Positions 34,811-42,406 are shown, numbered from the stretch's first letter. The stretch: DNA of 64,000 nucleotides from Neobacillus driksii (GCF_013409995.1 NZ_JACCBX010000009.1:186001-250000); one strand, 5' to 3'. A program made the numbers and translations. Notes: generated by a model not told the origin, from the sequence alone.

Positions 34811-34835
34811 TTAATTTGTTTAGTAAACAAATTAA
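34811..34835 (-). promoter_or_regulatory. 25-base palindrome upstream of the metal transporter gene
   Basis: TTAATTTGTTTA-G-TAAACAAATTAA is a perfect 12-base inverted repeat about 115 bases upstream of the UreH-like start. It looks like an operator. No regulator gene is adjacent. Confidence 0.5.
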
Positions 34836-34883
34836 ACATCTAATCGTATATTTTCGAAACAAGTCAGCGTTCATAAATCTCTT

Positions 34884-34946
34884 TCTTCAACAAACGGGTA
34901 GCTCTAGTTTAAGAAACCACTGACTATTATCAGTGGCTTTTTTGTT
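34884..34946 (+). repeat. CTAAC repeat, left half with terminator
   Basis: TTCAACAAACGGGTAGC, then CCACTGACTATTATCAGTGG with T run. The matching right palindrome is at 35326, beyond a minus-strand gene for which this hairpin can act as terminator. Confidence 0.65.
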
Positions 34947-35000
34947 TGTTAGATGGAAGACCTCTTACGATAACTATTTATCAATCACGGCGGAATTCCA

Positions 35001-35282
35001 TTAATAGTTCGTGGACAATGTGCTGTTTAAAATCTTTTGGCTTATCCAATAGTATCCCTCTTCTTGACCAGCTGTAATTATAAGTCCTAATTCATAATAC
35101 ATATTTTTAGAAACTAAACCTTTTGAAATCATTTTTTGCACTTCATAATAAAATTGAATCAAAAAATCACTTGGTAATTTTTCATACAAAGACATTTCCG
35201 AAACACCTACTATTCCTACCTTATTAATGGGAATTGTATCAATTAAAACCGAAATTGAAAAGAGTTTTTTCTCCAGATTCAC
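35001..35282 (-). CDS. hypothetical protein, 93 aa
   Basis: A soluble protein beginning MNLEKKLFSISVLIDTIPIN and containing EKLPSDFLIQFYYEVQKMISKGLVSKNMYYELGLIITAGQ. The GTG start has no good ribosome site, so the start is uncertain. It is not recognised. It lies between a left core with terminator (34884) and a right palindrome (35326), the same arrangement as the recombinase gene at 36487. Confidence 0.5.
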   Translation of the reverse strand: MNLEKKLFSISVLIDTIPINKVGIVGVSEMSLYEKLPSDFLIQFYYEVQKMISKGLVSKNMYYELGLIITAGQEEGYYWISQKILNSTLSTNY

Positions 35283-35325
35283 AAATTTTTCATTTAATTA
35301 CAGACAGGTTTGACAATACAGCTTT

Positions 35326-35366
35326 AATCTTGTTGAACTAAAAGGCAGGTTACTTTCATGCAAGGC
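35326..35366 (+). repeat. CTAAC repeat, right half
   Basis: AATCTTGTTGAACTAAAAGGC then AGGTTACTTTCATGCAAGG: right palindrome without a left core directly upstream. Confidence 0.65.
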
Positions 35367-35384
35367 AAATCTTTATCGGTTAAT

Positions 35385-35605
35385 AAGGTTCTTGTGAGAC
35401 TAATAGAGGTTCACCTCCTACGGGAGGCACCGACTTATTGAAACGGAAGAATTGAGACACGGATGATGTTACGACTTCAGAAGTGTTGATGATTAAATTG
35501 AATTGGATTAGTTGGAACGCCGTATGCGGTGAAAGTCGCACGTACTGGTGTGAACAGGGGGAAAAGGTGGAGATAATTTCAAAGCCTTACCTATCTGTAT
35601 GAAGA
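35385..35605 (+). mobile_element. group II intron remnant (domains V-VI)
   Basis: A domain-V-like hairpin, GGAACGCCGTATGCGG with GAAA loop and TCGCACGTACTGG, lies at 35513-35550, followed by GTGAACAGGGGG and a domain-VI-like tail ending near CCTTACCTAT. A short segment of domain IV-like sequence precedes it. No reverse transcriptase remains. It differs from the two full introns, so it is a separate, dead lineage. Confidence 0.65.
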
Positions 35606-35841
35606 AAGAAGGGGAAAAATAATCTCCCTTTAAGTCATATTTTGAAAGAAATTACGGCGTAAGGGAGAGGTGAAAAAGGAATGATGTTAAACCAGTTATT
35701 GACTGCATTATCACTGAAATTAAGCGAAATAGATGAAATACATTAGATATGGACATAGCCAATGAACTTAATGAACTAATTGAAAAAATTGTAGCGAGTA
35801 TTAAATAGTTTCACATTTCGAGGAATTGACAAATAATGCGT
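35606..35841. other. intergenic, no gene seen
   Basis: Contains short open fragments (for example MDIANELNELIEKIVASIK near 35750) that look like the tail of a lost gene. Nothing can be assigned. Confidence 0.3.
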
Positions 35842-36084
35842 TTATTTAGCCCCACTTAAAAACCAATACAAAATATAAATAGCACCAAGGAACTGTATAC
35901 CAAAAATGATGCTGAGGATTGTTAATTCCACCGTCTCTCTGCTCTTAGTTTTTTCATTTAAGGGGTTAACCCAACCACCAAGTTTGTTTAGTATTTTCCT
36001 ATATGAGTGGATTGTTGTAAAGGTTTCACTAAAAATAAAAACAAATAACCTCTTGACTAAAATTTTTTTATTCAATTCTCTCAT
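35842..36084 (-). CDS. small membrane protein overlapping a Spo0E gene
   Basis: An 80-residue protein with a basic N-terminus (MRELNKKILVKRLFVFIFS) and one clear C-terminal membrane segment (TILSIIFGIQFLGAIYILYWFL). Its ATG lies 17 bases inside the end of the upstream Spo0E-type gene and has no ribosome site of its own, which suggests translational coupling. Family unknown. Confidence 0.55.
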   Translation of the reverse strand: MRELNKKILVKRLFVFIFSETFTTIHSYRKILNKLGGWVNPLNEKTKSRETVELTILSIIFGIQFLGAIYILYWFLSGAK

Positions 36085-36244
36085 TCGAAAAATGTTTCAT
36101 ATGAAGGTTTAGTAAATTATCTAACTCTTGACTGCATTTTATGGTCTCTTGACTAATAAAACCTGATCTAGATGCAGTTTCAACCATTTTCTTCTTCATA
36201 TCATCTATAGCTTTTAGAAGTAAAAAATCAACCGAACATGTCAT
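36068..36244 (-). CDS. Spo0E-family aspartyl-phosphate phosphatase
   Basis: A 58-residue two-helix protein: AIDDMKKKMVETASRSGFISQETIKCSQELDNLLNLHMK. The SQELDxLLN signature defines the Spo0E family, whose members remove phosphate from Spo0A and delay sporulation. The start is ATG 36244 with AGGAG nine bases upstream; the frame upstream of it has no ribosome site. It is coupled to the membrane-protein gene at 35842, which is an unusual pairing. Confidence 0.85.
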   Translation of the reverse strand: MTCSVDFLLLKAIDDMKKKMVETASRSGFISQETIKCSQELDNLLNLHMKHFSNERIE

Positions 36245-36408
36245 AATACCTATACTCCTAACAAGATTTTGTAAAAACGTGACAGAAATTATTATATACA
36301 AAATTTTGTATATTGGGCTAAATTCGACAAAATTTTTAAAAATACCTCAAAAATGCCTGTCTTTCGCTCGAAAAAGAAAAGTAATCGTTAATACGCATTT
36401 CGATTCTA

Positions 36409-36486
36409 TTGTGAAGAAGTGTACTTAAAGTAACGGGTGCAAGAGTGAAAAAAGCAATGCATCTCGACTGCATTGCTTTTTTATTG
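36409..36486 (+). repeat. CTAAC repeat, left half with terminator
   Basis: Flank TTGTGAAGAAGTGTACTTAA, core AGTAACGGGTGC, then AAAGCAATGC and GCATTGCTTT arms with a T run. It adjoins the 3' end of the recombinase gene and can act as its terminator. Confidence 0.8.
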
Positions 36487-37332
36487 CTAAAAATACTTCC
36501 TATAACATTCCTGTCTGATGCTTCCGCTTAATTGGGCATAAATCCGGGTAGTTTCACTTTTTTCATGACCTAATAAGCTTTGAATAACATCGAGAGGTGC
36601 TCCATTATTCAATAAATGGGTTGCATAGCTGTGCCTGAGTTGGTGTGGATGAATGTCTTTGTTAATGCCAGCACGGTTGGAAATCCGCTTAATTATGTAT
36701 CTCATCGTGGCAATGCTCATTCGATGAGGATCCCGTTCCGTGACAAAGATAGCAGGATCCCTATCTACTCGATTATCCAGGTATCGTTTTAACCAAATTT
36801 CGCAGCGAATATTAAAATAAACCTCACGTTCCTTATCGCCTTTACCTCTTATAACAGCTGAACGGTTCGACCAATTAATTCTACCCCTATCTAAGGTAAC
36901 AACTTCTCCTATTCGGCATCCAGTGGAGAACATGAATACAAACAGAGCCTTTTCCATTGGGGAACAACAGGCTTCCCGTAAATGTTCAATTTCCATTTCG
37001 GTCAAAAATTTAGGAATTCGTTTTCCGGTTTTAGGTTCTTTTATTTTAGTTGCTGGATTTTTGGGAATATGCCCTTCTTCATGAGACCATCGAAATAAGG
37101 ATTCCATAAAACGAATTCGATGAGCCAAACTTGCAGGTTTAAGGCTTTCACTTGATTTTGCTAAATAAGTTTTTAATTGATTCGTAGTGATCGTATCAAG
37201 TTGAACATCATTAAAAAAGCGTATAAGTAAGCCCGACTGTAGTTTATATGCTTTTAATGTTTGCGGCGAAAAGCCTTCAATACGCTTATCAGATTCATAC
37301 GTTTCCCATGCTTTAGATAATAACAAGTTCAT
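36487..37332 (-). CDS. tyrosine recombinase (XerC/D-like integrase)
   Basis: A 281-residue site-specific recombinase with complete active site: Arg140 (STGCRIGEV), Lys164 (RGKGDKERE), His230 and Arg233 (HPHQLRHSYATHLL), His256 (LLGHEKSETT) and nucleophile Tyr265 (RIYAQL). The SAM-like core-binding domain is at residues 1-90. The insert seen in integron IntI between the second and third motifs is absent. The gene lies exactly between a CTAAC left core with terminator (36409-36486) and a right palindrome (37394-37434). It is the best candidate enzyme for moving the repeat-bounded genes, but this is not shown; it could serve an unrelated element. Confidence 0.9.
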   Translation of the reverse strand: MNLLLSKAWETYESDKRIEGFSPQTLKAYKLQSGLLIRFFNDVQLDTITTNQLKTYLAKSSESLKPASLAHRIRFMESLFRWSHEEGHIPKNPATKIKEPKTGKRIPKFLTEMEIEHLREACCSPMEKALFVFMFSTGCRIGEVVTLDRGRINWSNRSAVIRGKGDKEREVYFNIRCEIWLKRYLDNRVDRDPAIFVTERDPHRMSIATMRYIIKRISNRAGINKDIHPHQLRHSYATHLLNNGAPLDVIQSLLGHEKSETTRIYAQLSGSIRQECYRKYF

Positions 37333-37393
37333 CTCTCCCCAAAAAATTCTTTTTTCAGGAATTATTGACCTGTTTCACGAAATTGAAACTGCA

Positions 37394-37434
37394 GTTCTTA
37401 TTAAGCTAAAGGTGCAGAATAGTTTAATAAGAAG
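37394..37434 (+). repeat. CTAAC repeat, right half, very good palindrome
   Basis: TTCTTATTAAGCTA and TAGTTTAATAAGAA pair around AAGGTGCAGAA. The outer arms are CTTATT/AATAAG here in place of CTTGTT/AACAAG elsewhere, so the change is compensated. Confidence 0.8.
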
Positions 37435-37564
37435 TGGGTACTATAAGTTCATTAGGTAGACTGGTGCCTTATTTCATATATAAAAGTGTCGTCCTTTATT
37501 ACGTATAAAATTATATATAATTTAAATACTAAATTTGTCCACATTAAGATTAAGGAATGATGAT

Positions 37565-37996
37565 ATGATCCGAGATAGGATGTTAAGAATAGGTATATTA
37601 GGTGTACTTTCAACAATACCAGGAGAGATTGCTTCGAGGATATTTGTACATTTTGGTTTCGGAAAGTTTGGTATTTATGAATTATCAAGTCTTATTATTA
37701 CATTTAACAGACCTGTAATTACCATAGGATTAATGGTAGATTTTTTAGTTAGTAGTGTTTTTGCAATCTTACTTTACTTTATATTTGAAAAGTTTGGTTC
37801 ATGCCATTTGGTTATAAAAACGACCGTGGGCAGTTTATTTGCCTGGTTAGTATGTGAACTATTATTCACAACATTAATAGAAGGTAAGTATATCGATATT
37901 AGACCCATCAATGATTATTATTCTCATATTTTCAGCACCATCATTTTTGGTATTACATTAGGATTGTTGCTAAAAAAATTTATATTCAAGAGTTAA
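37565..37996 (+). CDS. multi-pass membrane protein, 143 aa
   Basis: Four hydrophobic segments (about residues 7-25, 42-65, 78-100 and 117-138) and a basic C-terminus (LLLKKFIFKS). The start is ATG 37565 behind AAGGAATGATG. The pattern MLRIGILGVLSTIPGEIASR resembles small membrane proteins of spore formers, but I cannot name the family. It is a single-gene unit between the recombinase and a CTAAC repeat. Confidence 0.65.
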   Translation: MIRDRMLRIGILGVLSTIPGEIASRIFVHFGFGKFGIYELSSLIITFNRPVITIGLMVDFLVSSVFAILLYFIFEKFGSCHLVIKTTVGSLFAWLVCELLFTTLIEGKYIDIRPINDYYSHIFSTIIFGITLGLLLKKFIFKS

Positions 37997-38031
37997 CCCT
38001 ATATTAGGAGTTATATTAAATGTAAAAGAGA

Positions 38032-38127
38032 TTGTGAACAATAGCACTTAAACTATCGGGTGCGATTGTTCAATAAAGAGCAGTCGCTTTTCTTGTTCCT
38101 CTAACGAAGCATGTTACTTTAAGAAGG
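38032..38127 (+). repeat. CTAAC repeat, long form
   Basis: Flank TTGTGAACAATAGCACTTAA, core ACTATCGGGTGC, GCGATTGTTC..GCAGTCGC hairpin with T run, then CTTGTTCCTCTAACGAAGC and ATGTTACTTTAAGAAGG. Confidence 0.85.
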
Positions 38128-38237
38128 AAAATGTTGAACAAAGGAAGAAGTTATTCACTCCTTTTAGTATAAATTACCCTACTTAATTTCATCATAAAAT
38201 AAGGAAGTTGTGTTAGAAGAGGAGGGTAACTTTTAAA

Positions 38238-39275
38238 ATGACAAATCTGAATGATAAAAAAGTAATGTCTGAAAGCAATATTCCACTTACTGCTTCGGAA
38301 TTAGGGTTTCTTTGGGCACAATATATGAATGATACGTTAGATATTTGCGTAATGAATTATTTTAAAAATATTTGTGAGGATAAAGACATTCTTCCTCTTA
38401 TAGAAAATTCCTTAAGTATAGCAAAAAATGACATTAGAATTATTTCAGAGATTTTTGCGAAAGAAAACCACCAGATCCCAGTGGGATTTACGGACGAAGA
38501 TGTTAATATAAATGCACCTAGGCTGTATTCCGATTCGTTTATCCTTATGTATATTCAAAAAGTAGAAATACTAGCAATGGCAAGTGTTAGTATGGCAATC
38601 GGTCTTTCTGCCCGTTCAGATGTAAGCGACTTTTTTAGAAATTTACTTATTTCTGTGTCAGAATTACACGATAAAGCTAGAAAAGTTATGTTATCAAAAG
38701 GTGTGTACGTCCGATCACCGAAAATTCCTGTGTCAAATCAGATTAACATTGTAGAAAATCAAGGTTTCTTGATTGATTTTTTTGGGAAGCATAAACGACC
38801 TCTAACAGCAATTGAGATTACACATCTTTTTAACAATATTCAAACAAATGGAATGGGTAAAGCGTTGATGATGGCATTTGCACAGGTATGTAAAAACGAA
38901 GATGTTAAGCAATTCCTTATAAAAGGAAAGGAAATTGCAAGTAAACATATGAAAAAATTTGGTTCAATCCTAATTGATGAAGACCTTCCAGCACCTATGG
39001 GTTGGGACGCACACGTTACAGATAGTACCATCGCACCCTTTTCAGATAAATTGATGATGTTTCAAACAACTTATATGATTGCAGTTGGGATTGGGAATTA
39101 CGGTATGGCTGCTGGCACTTGTCAAAGATTAGATGTAAGTGCTACATTTGCACGCCTTGCGGCTGAACTAGCTTTATACGCGGAAGATGGTGCAAATATA
39201 CTAATAAAACATGCTTGGTTAGAAGAACCGCCGAAATCAGTTGACCGAAATAAACTCGCCAATCAAAGTGAGTGA
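38238..39275 (+). CDS. DUF3231 protein, paralogue 3
   Basis: A 345-residue two-half helical protein. TASELGFLWAQYMNDTLDICVMNYF and AIEITHLFNNIQTNGMGKALMMAFAQ open the halves; FSDKLMMF and AWLEEPPKSVDR are shared with the other copies. It is closest by eye to paralogue 2. GAGGAGGG precedes the ATG. A CTAAC repeat follows. Function unknown. Confidence 0.8.
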   Translation: MTNLNDKKVMSESNIPLTASELGFLWAQYMNDTLDICVMNYFKNICEDKDILPLIENSLSIAKNDIRIISEIFAKENHQIPVGFTDEDVNINAPRLYSDSFILMYIQKVEILAMASVSMAIGLSARSDVSDFFRNLLISVSELHDKARKVMLSKGVYVRSPKIPVSNQINIVENQGFLIDFFGKHKRPLTAIEITHLFNNIQTNGMGKALMMAFAQVCKNEDVKQFLIKGKEIASKHMKKFGSILIDEDLPAPMGWDAHVTDSTIAPFSDKLMMFQTTYMIAVGIGNYGMAAGTCQRLDVSATFARLAAELALYAEDGANILIKHAWLEEPPKSVDRNKLANQSE

Positions 39276-39326
39276 AGGCAACTCCACTTGAAAGAACCAA
39301 AGGGAATATACTGCTTATGCGGAAGA

Positions 39327-39432
39327 TTGTGAAGAAATGTATTTTAACTATTGGGGTGCTAGAGTTAAAGATTGGGGGTTGCTGCGGCAGCCTTTTTCTT
39401 GTTCCACTAACGGAGCAGTTTAATTCAACAAG
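39327..39432 (+). repeat. CTAAC repeat, long form, near consensus
   Basis: Flank TTGTGAAGAAATGTATTTTAA, core CTATTGGGGTGC, GGGTTGCTGCGGCAGCC hairpin with T run, then CTTGTTCCACTAACGGAGC and AGTTTAATTCAACAAGG. Confidence 0.9.
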
Positions 39433-39495
39433 GGTAATGGATTTTTGTGGTTAAATTTTCTGGGGATGATTGGTCAATTTACAGGGGGTGTTTAT

Positions 39496-39709
39496 ATGCA
39501 AGATAACAAAGAAACTCCTGAGCAAAAGAGAGAGATTAAGACAAGAAGAACTGAAAAGAAATTCAATGGGTAATATGAACGATGCTTTTAATAGATCAAA
39601 CAATGGAAGTCTTGTGGATTTAGTAGGCAGTTTGGGTTGGAAAGGCACGGGGATACTTATTCTTGTAATCATAATAGGATTTATTCTCGCATCACTCTTC
39701 TTTAAGTAA
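39496..39709 (+). pseudogene. frameshifted DUF6366 small membrane protein
   Basis: The natural start (ATG 39496 behind AGGGGGTG) gives MQDNKETPEQKRE, and the rest RLRQEELKRNSMGNMNDAFN to GWKGTGILILVIIIGFILAS continues in another frame. Together they match the DUF6366 pattern. Two bases appear to be lost from a GAGAGAGA run near 39525, so slippage in a dinucleotide repeat is the likely cause. The TAA stop lies in the next repeat core (AAGTAACGGGTGC). Confidence 0.7.
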
Positions 39710-39788
39710 CGGGTGCTTGATCCAGGGGGAATTAACCATCTTTTTTTGGATTCCTTATTGAACATAGGGGGCAGGATAGTTAAAAAAG
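39704..39788 (+). repeat. CTAAC repeat, long form
   Basis: Core AAGTAACGGGTGC carries the stop codon of the upstream gene. TTGATCC..GGGGGAATTAACC hairpin with T run, then TTATTGAACATAGGGGGCAGG and ATAGTTAAAAAAGG. Confidence 0.8.
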
Positions 39789-39822
39789 GGGTAGCGTCAG
39801 GAAAACGCAGATTTACGCCGAT
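39789..39822 (+). repeat. GTAGCGTCAGG repeat
   Basis: GGGTAGCGTCAGGAAAA then CGCAGATTTACG; counterpart of the inverted copy at 25855-25905. Confidence 0.5.
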
Positions 39823-39930
39823 AAGTAATTCTGAATTTAGGAGCTGTTGTACTTGCAGTTCCTTCTGAGAAGTAAGATATTATTAATCGAATAAGTAGTA
39901 TTATAAGCCATCTAACCTACATACAACATT

Positions 39931-39963
39931 CTGGAACAATCCGATAAGAGGTTGTTCCTTTTT
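39931..39963 (+). terminator. rho-independent terminator
   Basis: GGAACAA and TTGTTCC arms followed by a T run, upstream of the sigma-factor promoter. Confidence 0.7.
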
Positions 39964-40013
39964 CCATTTATACCTTAGATTATAGAAGGTCATAAAAATC
40001 CAATATTTTTTCA

Positions 40014-40037
40014 AACCAGATGAAGGTTAGCTACGTC
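40014..40037 (+). promoter_or_regulatory. ECF-type promoter
   Basis: AACC (40014-40017), exactly 16 bases, CGTC (40034-40037). This is the usual ECF promoter form and suggests that the sigma factor encoded next activates its own operon. Confidence 0.75.
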
Positions 40038-40064
40038 TATTATATGTGAGAGGGTGATAACAAG

Positions 40065-40616
40065 ATGAATGGACTAAATCAACTGGCGGTGACAGATGAA
40101 AGTATGTTGCTTGAGAGAGAGGAAATAATTGATCAATTAATGCAAGAATATAGCGATGATATCCTGCATCTCGTATATGCATATGTTAAAAATCGAACGA
40201 CAGCAGAAGATTTAACGCAGGAGATATTTTTAAAATGTTATGAAAAGTTAAATCAGTTTAATCAGCAGGCAACACTAAAAACATGGGTATATCGTATTGC
40301 TAGTAATCATTGTAAGGACTACTTAAGAAGCTGGCATTATCGCAAAATAACGCTTAGCGATAAAATTTTGGATTATATACCTTCGAAATCAAAACAGGTT
40401 GAAGAAGAGATTATCGCGAATAGTGAAGAAAACATCTTAACAAATGCTGTCATGAATTTACCTCTAAAGTACAGAGAAGTAGTATTTCTGCATTATTATG
40501 AAGAACTATCTTTAGCCGAAATAAGTAAGATTACGACAGTAAATATAAATACAATAAAAACTAGATTAAAGCGTGCAAAAGAATTATTAAAAGACAAGAT
40601 GATCGAGGAGGTTTAG
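40065..40616 (+). CDS. ECF sigma factor
   Basis: A 183-residue sigma-70 family factor with only regions 2 and 4. Region 2 is DILHLVYAYVKNRTTAEDLTQEIFLKCYEKL, then LKTWVYRIASNHCKDYLR; region 4 is MNLPLKYREVVFLHYYEELSLAEISKI, then VNINTIKTRLKRAKELL. The promoter in front has the ECF form. Downstream genes encode a PadR-like protein and a SEDS protein; no classic anti-sigma gene is present, so the membrane protein or the PadR-like protein may control activity. Confidence 0.9.
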   Translation: MNGLNQLAVTDESMLLEREEIIDQLMQEYSDDILHLVYAYVKNRTTAEDLTQEIFLKCYEKLNQFNQQATLKTWVYRIASNHCKDYLRSWHYRKITLSDKILDYIPSKSKQVEEEIIANSEENILTNAVMNLPLKYREVVFLHYYEELSLAEISKITTVNINTIKTRLKRAKELLKDKMIEEV

Positions 40617-40619
40617 GAG

Positions 40620-41054
40620 ATGAATGATCCATTTACTAACCTGAAGAGTTCGATGAAAAAATCCATTTTCAAGGATTTTTCTTTTTCCAATGAAAGAAAA
40701 AATGCGGTGAAAGAATCCATTCGTATGAGACAATCTCAATCACAATTTCATTCTTGGAAGATAGAAACCATCATAGCTATATTAGAATCGGTTCAGCATG
40801 AATCAAAGGATGGCTACAATATTTCTACCCAACTTTTTCAAAAAAATGAACGTACTTTCCAAAAAAATGAAGGGCAGCTTTATTCACTTCTACATCTACT
40901 AGAAAATAAAGAAATTCTTACTTCAAAATGGATAAACAAAAAGAAATATTACTCCTTAAATTCCAAAGGGGAAAAATACTTAGCTACCTATAAACAAGAT
41001 AAATCAAAACAAGAGTTATCCCTTAAACACTTACTAGAGGAGGCGTCCTTATGA
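40620..41054 (+). CDS. PadR-like helix-turn-helix protein
   Basis: A 144-residue protein with a winged-helix core: KIETIIAILESVQHESKDGYNISTQLFQ, EGQLYSLLHLLENKEILTSKW and KKKYYSLNSKGEKYLATY, the PadR pattern. The extended N-terminus (MNDPFTNLKSSMKKSIFKDF) resembles the stretch that contacts partner proteins in operons of this kind. It starts three bases after the sigma gene and overlaps the SEDS gene by four bases (ATGA), so the three are translated together. Confidence 0.75.
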   Translation: MNDPFTNLKSSMKKSIFKDFSFSNERKNAVKESIRMRQSQSQFHSWKIETIIAILESVQHESKDGYNISTQLFQKNERTFQKNEGQLYSLLHLLENKEILTSKWINKKKYYSLNSKGEKYLATYKQDKSKQELSLKHLLEEASL

Positions 41055-42382
41055 GTTCTCCCAAATTTGAAGAATTTTTAAGTAAAGTAACGTCCAAAGT
41101 GAAATCTAAGGAAGCCCACAACATGATAAAAAAAGAGCTTATTCATCATCTGCAAGAGTTAAGTCAATCTTACAAAAAGAGAGGGTTTTCTAAAGAGGAT
41201 GCAGAGGAAAAGGCGATTCAAGAAATGGGAAATCCATTTACCATTGGGGAGAGATTAAATCCCCTACATAAGCCGAAAATGGATTGGGTTCTAATTGTTT
41301 TATTTATTCTTTTTGCTGGTATTAGTTTTCTCCCGTTAGTTGATGGGATTCCTGAATTTTCCCTATCAGGTACCTATTTTATGGGGAGACAGGCGATTTG
41401 GTACACCCTGGCTATTCTTGTAATCATTGGATTCCTTTTCTTTGATTACCAAAAATTAAAGAACGGATGGATATACTTTTATGCGATAGGCCTATTGATC
41501 CATATATATCTTCATCTTTTTGGAATAATGACCAACGGAGCAAAGAAGTGGGTTTCCCTCCCAGGCCTGACGGTCGATGGAACCATGATGAGCTTATTTT
41601 TCTTTTTTCTTGCTTGGGCTGGTATTTTTAACAAAATAAATGAGTTTCGTAGTTGGGAAAAACAAGGTTTACTTTTTGTTTTATTTTGGATTCCCATCTC
41701 GCTCTACATGATGGTGCCAGACTTTATGGTTAGTATTATTTACTTCTTCTGCATACTTGGGATGTTTGCTTTCGCTCGAATCCATAAGAAATTAGCTGTA
41801 AATCTGACCCTAACAAATCTATTGGCTGGTATTATTTTCATTATTATGTTCTACATGTCCTCACGTCAAAGTTATTTGTTAACTAGATTATCTGCTTTTA
41901 TAAACCCTACTGCCGATTCAAATGGAGCAGGATATATGTATAAGGCGGTTAGGAATGTCCTATCAGAAGCGGGATGGTTCGGTAACGGACTTTCCAACGA
42001 GTTGAATTTTCAATTGTTACCAGAAGCACATACAGATTTTGCTTTTCCCTTCCTCGTCTATTCTCTTGGTTGGGCTTTCGGATTCGTTCTATGTTTGATC
42101 CTACTGATATTTATTTCAAGGATCTCAAAAAATGCGTTTAAAACAAAGGACCTCTATGGGAGATTAATCGTAATAGGTGGTGCTACATTGTTTGCGGTTC
42201 CTACTACCTGGAACATCTTGATGAGCTTTGGAGTCGTGCCTATAATGGGGGTTTCTCTGCCTTTTATTAGTTATGGAGGTAGTGCGATACTCTTTTACGC
42301 TGCTGTTTTAGGACTCATTTTAAATGTTTATCGAAGAAAAGATCTTGTAGAACCCACGATTGCAGATGAAATTAAAAGTTAA
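41051..42382 (+). CDS. SEDS-family (FtsW/RodA/SpoVE) protein with cytoplasmic permease-prefix domain
   Basis: A 443-residue membrane protein. Residues 1-70 (EAHNMIKKELIHHLQELSQSYKKRGFSKEDAEEKAIQEMGNP) form the helical permease-prefix/HAAS-type domain found in regulated membrane proteins. Residues 75-435 form about ten membrane segments of the SEDS glycan polymerase fold, with NGAKKWVSLPG after helix four and the conserved end PFISYGGSAILFYAA. SEDS proteins polymerise peptidoglycan glycan strands. No class B PBP gene lies nearby. Control by an ECF sigma and PadR-like protein suggests wall-stress response. Confidence 0.85.
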   Translation: MSSPKFEEFLSKVTSKVKSKEAHNMIKKELIHHLQELSQSYKKRGFSKEDAEEKAIQEMGNPFTIGERLNPLHKPKMDWVLIVLFILFAGISFLPLVDGIPEFSLSGTYFMGRQAIWYTLAILVIIGFLFFDYQKLKNGWIYFYAIGLLIHIYLHLFGIMTNGAKKWVSLPGLTVDGTMMSLFFFFLAWAGIFNKINEFRSWEKQGLLFVLFWIPISLYMMVPDFMVSIIYFFCILGMFAFARIHKKLAVNLTLTNLLAGIIFIIMFYMSSRQSYLLTRLSAFINPTADSNGAGYMYKAVRNVLSEAGWFGNGLSNELNFQLLPEAHTDFAFPFLVYSLGWAFGFVLCLILLIFISRISKNAFKTKDLYGRLIVIGGATLFAVPTTWNILMSFGVVPIMGVSLPFISYGGSAILFYAAVLGLILNVYRRKDLVEPTIADEIKS

Positions 42383-42406
42383 AGTCGAACATGTAATTGC
42401 TGATAA

